From positions 124,001-188,000 of the forward strand of contig CAZHFW010000002.1 in the NCBI GenBank assembly GCA_964531675.1: a stretch of DNA of 64,000 nucleotides, read 5' to 3'. How positions within the stretch are numbered: the stretch's first letter is position 1; each line of letters starts with the position of its first letter. This document shows, piece after piece, positions 56,401-64,000 of the stretch. A program made the translations under genes and the position numbers. The notes under the pieces were generated by a model. That model saw only the letters and a list, made by a program, of their open reading frames with translations, made no database searches and was not told the DNA's origin. The stretch is from CAZHFW01 sp964531675. GTDB lineage: Bacteria; Planctomycetota; Phycisphaerae; Phycisphaerales; UBA1924.

Positions 56401-59097
56401 ATGTTTCAGCCCCAGAACAACGTTCGGATCGTGGTTGGATGCGCGGCGTCGATTCTTTTGATGGCGGGGGCGGCGCGTGGTCAGGGTTGCGGGGCGCGGT
56501 GGTTGGATGGGCCTGGCGCGCGGGGTCCGAGCGGGGTTCCGACGACGTCGGGGCTTTGGGATTCGGATGGACCGGGGCCTTTGCCTGCGGGGCCACTGGT
56601 GTTTGGAACGACCAAGCTTGGCACGAGGTCGCCTCAGAATGTCGGGACGTACTTTGACGGATCGGCGTGGCGCGTGGCGCCGATGAGGCCCTGGGATGCC
56701 TTCCAGAATCTGTACGCGCTCGCGGGGATGAGGGACGGGTCGGTGCTGGCGTGGGGTGGGCCATCGACGAGTCCGGGCGCGGGCGCGCGGGTGTGGCGTT
56801 GGACATCGGGGACGTGGTCGGAGCTTCCGACCGTGCCGTATTTTGCGGCGATTGACGAGATGGGGCAGCTTGCTTCGGGCGAGCCTTTGATCTGCGGGGC
56901 GATCGGCATCACGCAGGCCAACATTGGCGTGCTTCGATGGACGGGCGCGGGGTGGGAGGCGCTGGGCCAGGGCGTGCTCGGGCGCGTGCGGTCGATGGCG
57001 ATGGTGGGGGCGGACTTGATTGTCGGTGGAGCGTTCAGCAAGGCGGGGAGCGCCGTCGCGCGGAATGTGGCTCGGTGGGATGGTGTCGCGTGGAACGCGA
57101 TGGATCAGGGGCTTCCCGCGGACGAGGTTCGCTTCGTGCGCAGCTCTGGATCGACGCTCGTGGCGGTGACGTGGAGCACGTCGAATCTGCGGTTCTATCG
57201 ATGGAACGGTGCGGAATGGACGGAGACGGCAACGGCGCTGACCCGGCTCGCTTCAGACGTTCAGGTGATGTCTGATGGCAGCATCATCGTGGCGTGGAGC
57301 AACACGGGTGTGGCGACGAGCGATCCGGTGGTGGCGCGCTGGGATGGCTCGGCGTGGACCGACATGGCGGGCGGGGTGCGCGTGCAGCAGGTGGTGACCG
57401 GGGCGAGCAGCGAGAGCTATCAGACGGCGCAGGCCCAGAAGCTCTTGAAGCTTGATGACGGCACGGTGGCGGTGATCGGGCGGTTTGATCTGGCGGGCGC
57501 GACCGGCGTGGACAATGCGGCCCGGTGGGACGGCGCGGCGTGGGGGGGCCTTGGTCAAGGGCCCGACGGCATGGTTGCGAGCATGCTCGAGCTTCCTTCG
57601 GGCGAGATCGTCGTGGGTGGGTCGTTCCGTTCGATCGGGGGGCTGCCGATCGAACGCGTGGCGATCTGGGACGGGGGCTCATGGCGGCCGGTCGGCGACG
57701 GGTTCGGCATCGCGCCCGATTCGTGCACCGAGGTGTGCGCGCTGGCGCTGGATGAGCGGGGCAATCTGCTGGCGGCGACATCGGACGTGAATCCGCTGAC
57801 GTTCTTGACGTCCAACACGATCTTCGAGAAGGTGCGCTCGCTGAAGATCTGGAGGCTTGAGGGGGAGTCGTGGGTCCAGCTCGGCGAGGATGTGCGCTCG
57901 CTCTCGGGGCGACGGCGGCCGCAGATTGGTCATGCGTCGGACTGGTCGCTTTTGGTCGGCCGGAGCTGGTCGGAGTCATCTCCGGCGGGTCTGCTCGTGT
58001 GGGACACAGCGGCGTGGAAGACTGATCCGGGGTTCATTGCGGCGACGTCGTTCCTGCCTGATGGGGATCAGGTATTGATCGGCGGGGACAACACCGGTTC
58101 GCCGGTTTGGCCTTGGGGGGTGTTGGGGTACGTTGACGGGCGTCTTGAGACGAGTCCGCTGTCGAGCTTCCTGCGTGTGACGGCGTTGTACCGGCGGGCC
58201 AATGGCAACGTCCTGGCGGCTTCGGGTGTGGGATCCAGAACCACGATCTACCAGTGGGATGGGGCGACGTGGACGGCGCTGGAGACTTGGCTGCGCGGGT
58301 TGACGCCACTGGGCACGGGTCCGGCGATCATCGGGACGGGATTTGCCGAGACGCCGGCGGGCGAGCCGATGGTCGGCGGGTATTTTGAGCTGGTGAGTGC
58401 GCCGCCTTCGGCGGTGTGCGACGGGCTGGCGGTGCATCGTGACAATCGGTGGCAGGCTTGGGATCCGACGTTCACGGGACCTGTGTTCGGCCTGCTGCGG
58501 ACTTCGGGGGGCGAGCTTCTTGTCGCGGGTGGGCGGTCGATCGTGGGTGGGAAGGTGAGCGCGCAGTTCTCGCGCTGGACCGACGACGGGAAGCCCTGGG
58601 TTGTGAAGCGGCCGATGCCCGCGCAGTGTGTGATTGGTGCGCAGGCGGGTCTCGGCGCGCGGTTGGCGTCGGGGTACGGCGTGGTGCAGTATCAGTGGGA
58701 GCGCCAGACCGAGTCGGGCTGGGCGCCTGTGGTGGATGGACCGGGCGGCGCGGGTGCTGGCGGGGGGATCGTCTCGGGGTCTTCGGGCGCGGTGGACACG
58801 AGCGACGGCAATGAGCCGTTGGCGCTGAAGATCGCGGACGCGGTCGGCGCGGATGGGGGCGTGTATCGCGTGCGGGTGTGGAGCGGGTGCGGCCAGAGCG
58901 TGACGCCTGGCGCGAGGCTGGCGGTTGGTTGCAATCCGGCGGACGTGACCGGGGATGGCGTGATTGATCTGGACGACTTCATGGCGTTCTTCGACTGCTG
59001 GGACCACACGGCGGCGTGCGCGGATCTCGATGCGGACGGCCGGGTGAGCGCGGAGGATTTCTTTGTCTTCTTTGGAAGCTTTGAGGCGGGGTGTTGA
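56401..59097 (+). CDS. large secreted beta-propeller-type protein with dockerin-like tail (9 of 11)
   Basis: The 898-residue protein has a signal peptide (VVGCAASILLMAGAARGQ). A long region (about 40-760) holds repeated ARWDGAAWGGLGQGPDGMV-like units, where Trp and Gly spacing suggests one or two propellers. An Ig-like module follows (YQWERQTESGWAPVVDG ... GGVYRVRVWSGCG). The tail is PADVTGDGVIDLDDFMAFF / CADLDADGRVSAEDFFVFF ending FEAGC. It is the most diverged tail but keeps both central Cys. GGAGGATG upstream fixes the start. Function is unknown. Confidence 0.78.
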   Translation: MFQPQNNVRIVVGCAASILLMAGAARGQGCGARWLDGPGARGPSGVPTTSGLWDSDGPGPLPAGPLVFGTTKLGTRSPQNVGTYFDGSAWRVAPMRPWDAFQNLYALAGMRDGSVLAWGGPSTSPGAGARVWRWTSGTWSELPTVPYFAAIDEMGQLASGEPLICGAIGITQANIGVLRWTGAGWEALGQGVLGRVRSMAMVGADLIVGGAFSKAGSAVARNVARWDGVAWNAMDQGLPADEVRFVRSSGSTLVAVTWSTSNLRFYRWNGAEWTETATALTRLASDVQVMSDGSIIVAWSNTGVATSDPVVARWDGSAWTDMAGGVRVQQVVTGASSESYQTAQAQKLLKLDDGTVAVIGRFDLAGATGVDNAARWDGAAWGGLGQGPDGMVASMLELPSGEIVVGGSFRSIGGLPIERVAIWDGGSWRPVGDGFGIAPDSCTEVCALALDERGNLLAATSDVNPLTFLTSNTIFEKVRSLKIWRLEGESWVQLGEDVRSLSGRRRPQIGHASDWSLLVGRSWSESSPAGLLVWDTAAWKTDPGFIAATSFLPDGDQVLIGGDNTGSPVWPWGVLGYVDGRLETSPLSSFLRVTALYRRANGNVLAASGVGSRTTIYQWDGATWTALETWLRGLTPLGTGPAIIGTGFAETPAGEPMVGGYFELVSAPPSAVCDGLAVHRDNRWQAWDPTFTGPVFGLLRTSGGELLVAGGRSIVGGKVSAQFSRWTDDGKPWVVKRPMPAQCVIGAQAGLGARLASGYGVVQYQWERQTESGWAPVVDGPGGAGAGGGIVSGSSGAVDTSDGNEPLALKIADAVGADGGVYRVRVWSGCGQSVTPGARLAVGCNPADVTGDGVIDLDDFMAFFDCWDHTAACADLDADGRVSAEDFFVFFGSFEAGC

Positions 59098-59192
59098 TCG
59101 CCAGGAGCGGGCCCGGGCGTTGGCGGACCTGTGGGTCCGCGAATGTCGCCCCGAGGGGTGCTTGTTGGGGCTCTGGAAACCGGGGAGGGCCC

Positions 59193-59220
59193 TTGGCCTG
59201 AGGCGGTGATTCTGTATACT
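59193..59220 (+). promoter_or_regulatory. putative sigma-70 promoter before the GH16 gene
   Basis: TTGGCC (59193-59198), a 16-base spacer, TATACT (59215-59220). This is the best housekeeping-like -10 in the region, and it lies 60 bases ahead of the start codon. Confidence 0.5.
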
Positions 59221-59280
59221 GGTGGGGTTCCGGTACATCACGCTGCGCTTGTGGGCTTGCGGGAAGGGGATATTGCGCGC

Positions 59281-61650
59281 ATGGACCGTGGACGCATGAC
59301 GAACGTAAAGATGGCGATGTCGGTGGTGCTGGCGGCGGGGGCGGCCTGTGCTGCGTTTGGTCAGACTGCGCCGACCAATGGTTGGCAGCTGGTCTGGACC
59401 GACGAGTTCGAGGGGTCGGCCTTGAACACGACCAAGTGGACCGCGACCAATGCGGCGGGGAATACGAACAACGAGCTTCAGTACTACTCGCCTGCGAACG
59501 TGACGGTGTCGGGCGGGGAGATGGTGATCAAGGCGGAGCAGCGGAATCTGGGCGGGCGGAACTATGTGTCGGGGCTGGTGAAGACGGCGGGGAAGTACAC
59601 GCAGCAATACGGGCGGTTTGAGAGCCGGATGAAGCTTCCCAAGACCAAGGGCATCTGGCCCGCGTTCTGGATGCTTCCCGCGTCGGGGGGATGGCCTCCC
59701 GAGATCGACATCATGGAGCTGCTGGGCCATCAGCCCTACACGGTGTACATGACGAATCACTGGGGGGTGTGGCCGAACAACTCCAACTGGTCGACGCCTT
59801 ATACGGGCCCGGATTTTTCGGCGGGGTATCACACGTTCGCGGTGGAGTGGGCGCCGGGGCGGTGCGACTGGTTCATTGACGGCGTGAAGCGGACGACGCA
59901 CAACACGGCCATTCCCGCGGAGCCTTTCTACATCATTCTGAATACGGCGGTGGGGGGCGACTGGCCCGGGAATCCCGATGGTTCGACGGTGTTCCCGCAA
60001 TACATGAACGTGGATTACGTGCGCGCGTACCGGCAGAACCTGATCAACGCGACGTTTGAGGACTGGGGTCCGACCGGGAGCACGCCTCTGGCGGACTGGA
60101 CGGGCTTTGGGTCGCGCGTCGCGGACAGCACGCGGGAGCGGAGCGGGGCGTGGTGCGCGAAGTTCTCGGCGATCGGGCCGGTGGGGAACTCGGATTCGGG
60201 GTTGTATCAGGAGTTTGCGGTGCGGCCCGGGCAGGTGTGGCGGGCCACGTCGTGGTGGCTGAATCCGACGGCGACGCCGGTGACGGGCAACAACACGGCG
60301 CGGATGGACCTGGAGTGGCTCAACGCGTCGAACGTGCAGATCGGCGTGAGCCAGTTGACGGCGTTGACGGCGGCGAGTCCCAAGGACTCGTACATGCAGC
60401 GGATCCTGGAGGCGACGGTTCCGACGGGGGCGGTCAAGTGCCGGTTCGTGGTCAAGCTGATCCAGAGCGGCGCGCCGGGCGGGACGGTGTATGTCGATGA
60501 CGCGGACCTGCAGCTGGTGGCGACCAACGCGAGCTTTGATGATCTGGGGGCGGCGGGGAATGTGGGGCTTTCGGGCTGGACCAAGGCGGGGAACGCTTCG
60601 GACAGCACGCTCTGGCCGCGCACGGGTGCGCGGGGCGGGAAGCTCTTTGGACGATTCACGGGGACGCCTAATACGTCGACGGTCACGCAGGATTTTGCGG
60701 TGAGGCCGGGCGAGATCTGGAGCCTTTCGTCGTACTGGTACAACGCGTCGAACGACTTCATGCGTGGGTCGAACACGGCGGGGCCGGTGATTGAGTGGCG
60801 TGATTCGCAGCTCAATCTGCTGCGCTCGGATGCGGTGGTGGCGCTGAACGCGTCGAGCGTGCGGGATGAGTTCGTTCCGGCGCGGGTGGTGGGGATTGCG
60901 CCGGCGGGGGCGGTGTGGGCCCGCGCGGTGATGAACTTCTCGCAGCCCGGGAGCGACGCGGGGGCGGCGTTCTTTGATGATGTGGCGCTGAGCAGGCTGC
61001 TGCAGAACAGCTCGATGGACGATCTGGGGCCCGGGCTCGACAACGGGTTCCACGGGTGGGTGAAGTTCGGCAACGCGTTCGTGGAGGCGCTGCACCCGCG
61101 CACCGGGGCCAACGGCGGCAAGCTCTTTGGCAACTTCACGGGTTCGTTCAACACGTCGGGCGTGTACCAGGAGCTGCCCGCCAAGGGCGGTCAGCGCTGG
61201 CGGGCCAAGGCGTGGTGGTACAACGCGACGGCGGATTTCATGCGGGGTTCCAACGCGACGTACACGAACATCGAGTGGCGTGACGCGGCGGGGAACCTGA
61301 TCAGCTTTGATTCGGCGCCGGGCCTGACGGCGGCTTCGGCGCGGGATACGCACCTGCTCTCTGAGGTGGTCGCGATTGCGCCCGAGGGGACGGCCTCGGC
61401 GCGGCTGGTGATGCTCTTCGGGCAGCCCGGCGCGGACACCGGGGCGGCGTTCTTCGACGATGTGACGCTCGATCTGGAGAGCGGCTGCATCGCGGATCTG
61501 GACAGCTCGGGCGTGGTCGATCTGGCGGACTTCTTCGCGTTCCTGGGTGATTTCGACATCAACGACGCGGGCGCGGATGTGGACGGCTCGGGGAGCGTGG
61601 ATCTCGGGGACTTCTTTGCGTTCCTGAACTGGTTTGACGCGGGCTGCTAG
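59281..61650 (+). CDS. secreted GH16 beta-glucanase with three CBM-like domains and dockerin-like tail (10 of 11)
   Basis: This is an extracellular glycoside hydrolase of family 16, probably acting on beta-1,3 or mixed beta-glucan such as laminarin. After the signal peptide (VVLAAGAACAAFG) the catalytic domain (about 30-255) shows GWQLVWTDEFEGSALNTTKW, FESRMKLPKTKGIWPAFWML and the active-site motif EIDIMELLG with nucleophile and acid/base Glu. Three repeats of about 150 residues (each starting NATFEDWG, NASFDDLG or NSSMDDLG) look like CBM4/9-type carbohydrate binders. The tail is ADLDSSGVVDLADFFAFL / ADVDGSGSVDLGDFFAFL ending FDAGC. The ATG at 59281 has AAGGGGA upstream; 59296 is an alternative. 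Confidence 0.9.
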   Translation: MDRGRMTNVKMAMSVVLAAGAACAAFGQTAPTNGWQLVWTDEFEGSALNTTKWTATNAAGNTNNELQYYSPANVTVSGGEMVIKAEQRNLGGRNYVSGLVKTAGKYTQQYGRFESRMKLPKTKGIWPAFWMLPASGGWPPEIDIMELLGHQPYTVYMTNHWGVWPNNSNWSTPYTGPDFSAGYHTFAVEWAPGRCDWFIDGVKRTTHNTAIPAEPFYIILNTAVGGDWPGNPDGSTVFPQYMNVDYVRAYRQNLINATFEDWGPTGSTPLADWTGFGSRVADSTRERSGAWCAKFSAIGPVGNSDSGLYQEFAVRPGQVWRATSWWLNPTATPVTGNNTARMDLEWLNASNVQIGVSQLTALTAASPKDSYMQRILEATVPTGAVKCRFVVKLIQSGAPGGTVYVDDADLQLVATNASFDDLGAAGNVGLSGWTKAGNASDSTLWPRTGARGGKLFGRFTGTPNTSTVTQDFAVRPGEIWSLSSYWYNASNDFMRGSNTAGPVIEWRDSQLNLLRSDAVVALNASSVRDEFVPARVVGIAPAGAVWARAVMNFSQPGSDAGAAFFDDVALSRLLQNSSMDDLGPGLDNGFHGWVKFGNAFVEALHPRTGANGGKLFGNFTGSFNTSGVYQELPAKGGQRWRAKAWWYNATADFMRGSNATYTNIEWRDAAGNLISFDSAPGLTAASARDTHLLSEVVAIAPEGTASARLVMLFGQPGADTGAAFFDDVTLDLESGCIADLDSSGVVDLADFFAFLGDFDINDAGADVDGSGSVDLGDFFAFLNWFDAGC

Positions 61651-61660
61651 GAGTGCGTGC

Positions 61661-63220
61661 ATGCAACGGATGACGGCTGTGGGCTTGGGCGTCGTGACCA
61701 CGTTCCTGGCCTGCGGCGCGGGCGCGCAGGTTTATCCGCTGGCGCCCGACTGGTCGTCGTCGGACCTGCAGATCTCCACGGGAGCGGCGTGGGCGGACAT
61801 CAACAACGACGGCTGGCTTGATCTGGTCGTGTCCAACGGCAATGACATCCTGCAGCAGCGGGTGGTGGTGTACTTCAACAACGGCGCGGGGAGTCTGGCG
61901 GCGGCGCCGGGATGGCAGTCTGCGGATACGGACTATCACGGGCATCTGGATGTTGCGGATGTGAACGGCGATGGTTGGCTTGACGTCGCGGTGGCGGTGT
62001 TGCTTGTGCCGGGCGGGCGGCCTTCCGCGAAGCTCTACATCAACCATCAGGGCACGCTCTCGTCGCTCCCCGAGTGGACCAGTTCGGTGTCCGCGGAGTC
62101 TTTCGGGGTGGCGTTCGGGGACATGAACGCGGATGGCAGGCCTGATCTGGCGGTCGCGTCGGGGGATTCGTACAACAACGGCCCGCGCGTCAATGCGGTG
62201 TACCTGAACGTGAATGGCGTGCTGGCGGCGACGCCTTCGTGGCAGACTGCGACGCTTCGCAACTTCAACAACTGTCTGTGGCTCGACGCGGACAACGACG
62301 GCCGGCTCGACCTTTGCTACACGGGCAGCGGCACGGACACGTTCGTGTTCCGGAACCTGGGGACCACGCTCGAGACATCGCCTTCGTGGCGCACGAATGA
62401 TTCGCGGAATCAGTTCGCGTTGATGGCGGTGTCGGGGGACGTGACGGGGGATGGGCGTCGCGAGCTCTTCATCGCGGACAACAACCAGATCAACGCGGGC
62501 ACGGGGCGTTTCCGGCGGTATGACGGGCAGGCGGCGGGGTTCTTCAGCACCAGCGCCAACTGGACGTATCTGGACGGGTACACCAGCGCGATGGCCTTGG
62601 GGGACGTCAACAACGACGGCAAGCTCGATCTGTGCACGGGCGAGTGGTTCGGCCGGACGCGGGTGTTCCTGAACACGGGATCGGGTTTGCCCACGACGCC
62701 GACGTGGACGAACACGGGGACCGCGACGACGACGGTGGAGCGGATCGTGCTTGGCGATGTGCGCAATCGGGCGGTGCGGACGGAGATGATCGAGGTCACG
62801 CCTTCGCCTGGGCAGCGGCTGTTCTATGTGGGACGCCAGCCGGTGCAGGATGTGCTGCGGGTGATCGTGGATGGGGTGGAGCTGGGTCGGGAGCAGTTCT
62901 GCTGGAACGCGGAGAACGGCTGGGTGTCGATTGGGGCGGCGGCGACGGCGAGCGTGCGGATTGTGTGCCGGGTGTCGCGGTCGCTTGATATGGCGGTGTC
63001 GAACTGGGACGACACGCGGCCGAATCAGGTGTATCTGAATCGGACGCCTGCGCCGTGTGCGGCGGACCTGGACCTGGCCGACGGCGTGGATCTGGCGGAC
63101 TTCTTCCTGTTCTTCAACTGGTTCGACCAGACGGATCCGCGTGCGGATCTGGACGGGCTTGATGGCGTGGACCTGGGCGATTTCTTCCTGTTTCTTGGGC
63201 ACTTCGACCAGGGGTGCTGA
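61661..63220 (+). CDS. secreted FG-GAP/VCBS-repeat protein with dockerin-like tail (11 of 11)
   Basis: The 519-residue protein has a signal peptide (VGLGVVTTFLACGAGAQ) and an FG-GAP/VCBS propeller with calcium-type loops (WADINNDGWLDLVVSNG, DVNGDGWLDVAVAV, GDMNADGRPDLAVASG, DADNDGRLDLCYTG, GDVNNDGKLDLCTGEW). A small beta domain leads to the tail ADLDLADGVDLADFFLFF / ADLDGLDGVDLGDFFLFL ending FDQGC. The ribosome-binding site TAGGAG overlaps the stop codon of the GH16 gene, 10 bases before this start, so the two are cotranscribed and coupled. Confidence 0.85.
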   Translation: MQRMTAVGLGVVTTFLACGAGAQVYPLAPDWSSSDLQISTGAAWADINNDGWLDLVVSNGNDILQQRVVVYFNNGAGSLAAAPGWQSADTDYHGHLDVADVNGDGWLDVAVAVLLVPGGRPSAKLYINHQGTLSSLPEWTSSVSAESFGVAFGDMNADGRPDLAVASGDSYNNGPRVNAVYLNVNGVLAATPSWQTATLRNFNNCLWLDADNDGRLDLCYTGSGTDTFVFRNLGTTLETSPSWRTNDSRNQFALMAVSGDVTGDGRRELFIADNNQINAGTGRFRRYDGQAAGFFSTSANWTYLDGYTSAMALGDVNNDGKLDLCTGEWFGRTRVFLNTGSGLPTTPTWTNTGTATTTVERIVLGDVRNRAVRTEMIEVTPSPGQRLFYVGRQPVQDVLRVIVDGVELGREQFCWNAENGWVSIGAAATASVRIVCRVSRSLDMAVSNWDDTRPNQVYLNRTPAPCAADLDLADGVDLADFFLFFNWFDQTDPRADLDGLDGVDLGDFFLFLGHFDQGC

Positions 63221-63275
63221 GGAGGCCGCGCCGGGGGCGCGGAGTCGGGCGTGATTCCGCCCTAGACTCCTCACC

Positions 63276-64000
63276 TTGCCTTCCCAGACGGACCAGTTTG
63301 ATCTGATCGCCAACTGCGCCTTCGGGCTCGAAGCGGTGCTCGTGCGCGAGCTCGAGAAGCTCGGGTATGAGGGGAAGGTCGCATCGACGGGGCGGGTGCA
63401 CTTCCGGGGCGATGCGCTGGCGGTGGCGCGGGCGAACATCAGGCTTCGCACGGCGGGTCGGATCGTGATCCCGGTCGCGGAGATTCCCGCGGCGGACTTC
63501 GAGCAGCTCTTCGAGGGCGTCAAGGCGATCGACTGGTCGCGCTGGATCGGCGTGGACAACGCGTTCCCGGTGAACGGGCGGAGCGTGAAGTCGAAGCTCA
63601 CGAGCGTGCCCGCGATTCAGCGTGCGACCAAGCGGGCGATCGTGGATGCGCTGATGGCGCAGCACAAGGTGCGCGAGCTTCCCGAGACCGGGCCGCGGGT
63701 GGTGGTTGAGGTGGGGATTCTCAACGATCGCGCGACGCTGACGATTGACACGTCGGGCGATGGTCTGCACAAGCGCGGGTATCGCACGATCGTGGGCGAG
63801 GCGGGCATGAAGGAGTCCCTGGCGGCGGGGCTCGTGCTGCTCTCGGCGTGGAACCGGGAGCGGCCTCTGGTCGATCCGTTCTGCGGCTCAGGGACGATCG
63901 CGATCGAGGCGGCGATGATCGGGCGCAACATCGCGCCGGGCGTGAACCGCGTGTTCGACGCGGAGGCGTGGGCGTCGATCCCGGGCGAGGTGTGGAGCAA
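63276..64000 (+). CDS. RlmL/RlmK-type 23S rRNA methyltransferase, truncated by the window end
   Basis: This SAM-dependent enzyme carries a THUMP domain and modifies 23S rRNA guanine. The visible 241 residues include the N-terminal ferredoxin-like part (DLIANCAFGLEAVLVREL), the THUMP region (about 60-165), LHKRGYRTIVGEAGMKESLAA, and the start of the methyltransferase fold with the SAM loop VDPFCGSGTIAIEAAMIGR. The TTG at 63276 is chosen because an in-frame stop lies at 63252-63254 and family homology begins nine residues later. TAGACT at 63263-63268 is a possible -10, making a leaderless start plausible. The C-terminus lies outside the window. Confidence 0.9.
   Translation, partial: MPSQTDQFDLIANCAFGLEAVLVRELEKLGYEGKVASTGRVHFRGDALAVARANIRLRTAGRIVIPVAEIPAADFEQLFEGVKAIDWSRWIGVDNAFPVNGRSVKSKLTSVPAIQRATKRAIVDALMAQHKVRELPETGPRVVVEVGILNDRATLTIDTSGDGLHKRGYRTIVGEAGMKESLAAGLVLLSAWNRERPLVDPFCGSGTIAIEAAMIGRNIAPGVNRVFDAEAWASIPGEVWS

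Noticed and set aside
57976..61701. Long minus-strand frame opposite the GH16 and propeller genes
   Set aside because: Arg/His/Pro-rich shadow translation with no motif; the + strand genes have signal peptides and catalytic motifs.

Overview
The window is very GC-rich bacterial DNA. It most probably comes from a planctomycete of the class Phycisphaerae. This is inferred from a Sigma70_ECF-type sigma factor paired with a TPR-bearing Ser/Thr kinase, secreted proteins with LEPR/LEQR-type N-terminal motifs, the futalosine-pathway gene mqnB, and eleven secreted proteins with a two-repeat dockerin-like C-terminus ending in Gly-Cys. That tail matches, from memory, what is annotated as a GC-type dockerin in this class. 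No rRNA, tRNA, CRISPR array, insertion sequence or prophage was recognised.

Left part (1-33 kb) is mixed-strand housekeeping and envelope DNA: a chemoreceptor with a foldable leader, a membrane-fusion (HlyD-like) protein, futalosine hydrolase, two tandem MgtE magnesium channels, a type IV pilus/type II secretion assembly cluster (pilM-pilN-pilO-pilP-like-pilB), a small secreted Ala/Ser-rich protein, a phosphate-type porin, an MHS-family symporter followed by acetyl-CoA synthetase, a lipoprotein, two convergent LEPR-type surface proteins, a c-di-AMP module (cdaA-cdaR), an Nfu-like protein overlapping mutY, a GT2 glycosyltransferase, an unknown Pro/Ser/Thr-rich protein and a stand-alone atpA.

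Right part (34.9-63.2 kb) is one long + strand series of eleven exported proteins. They carry signal peptides and varied ectodomains (beta-propeller, HAF, FG-GAP, Kelch/galactose-oxidase-like, InlB-B-like, GH16 beta-glucanase), often an Ig-like module, and all end with the dockerin-like tail. Three of them are a tandem paralogous array. The only non-exported genes in the series are an ECF sigma factor and an overlapping Ser/Thr kinase, which are candidates for regulating the cluster. The window ends inside an RlmL/RlmK-type 23S rRNA methyltransferase gene.

Base composition adds a signal that genes do not explain. The + strand is C-rich through the left part whichever strand the genes are on, and G-rich through the right part. 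The switch falls in the gap before atpA near 33.0 kb. That polarity fits a replication origin or an inversion junction, but no DnaA-box cluster was seen. Strong intrinsic terminators, two families of repeated hairpins and a dispersed AT-richer repeat (three copies) mark the intergenic regions.
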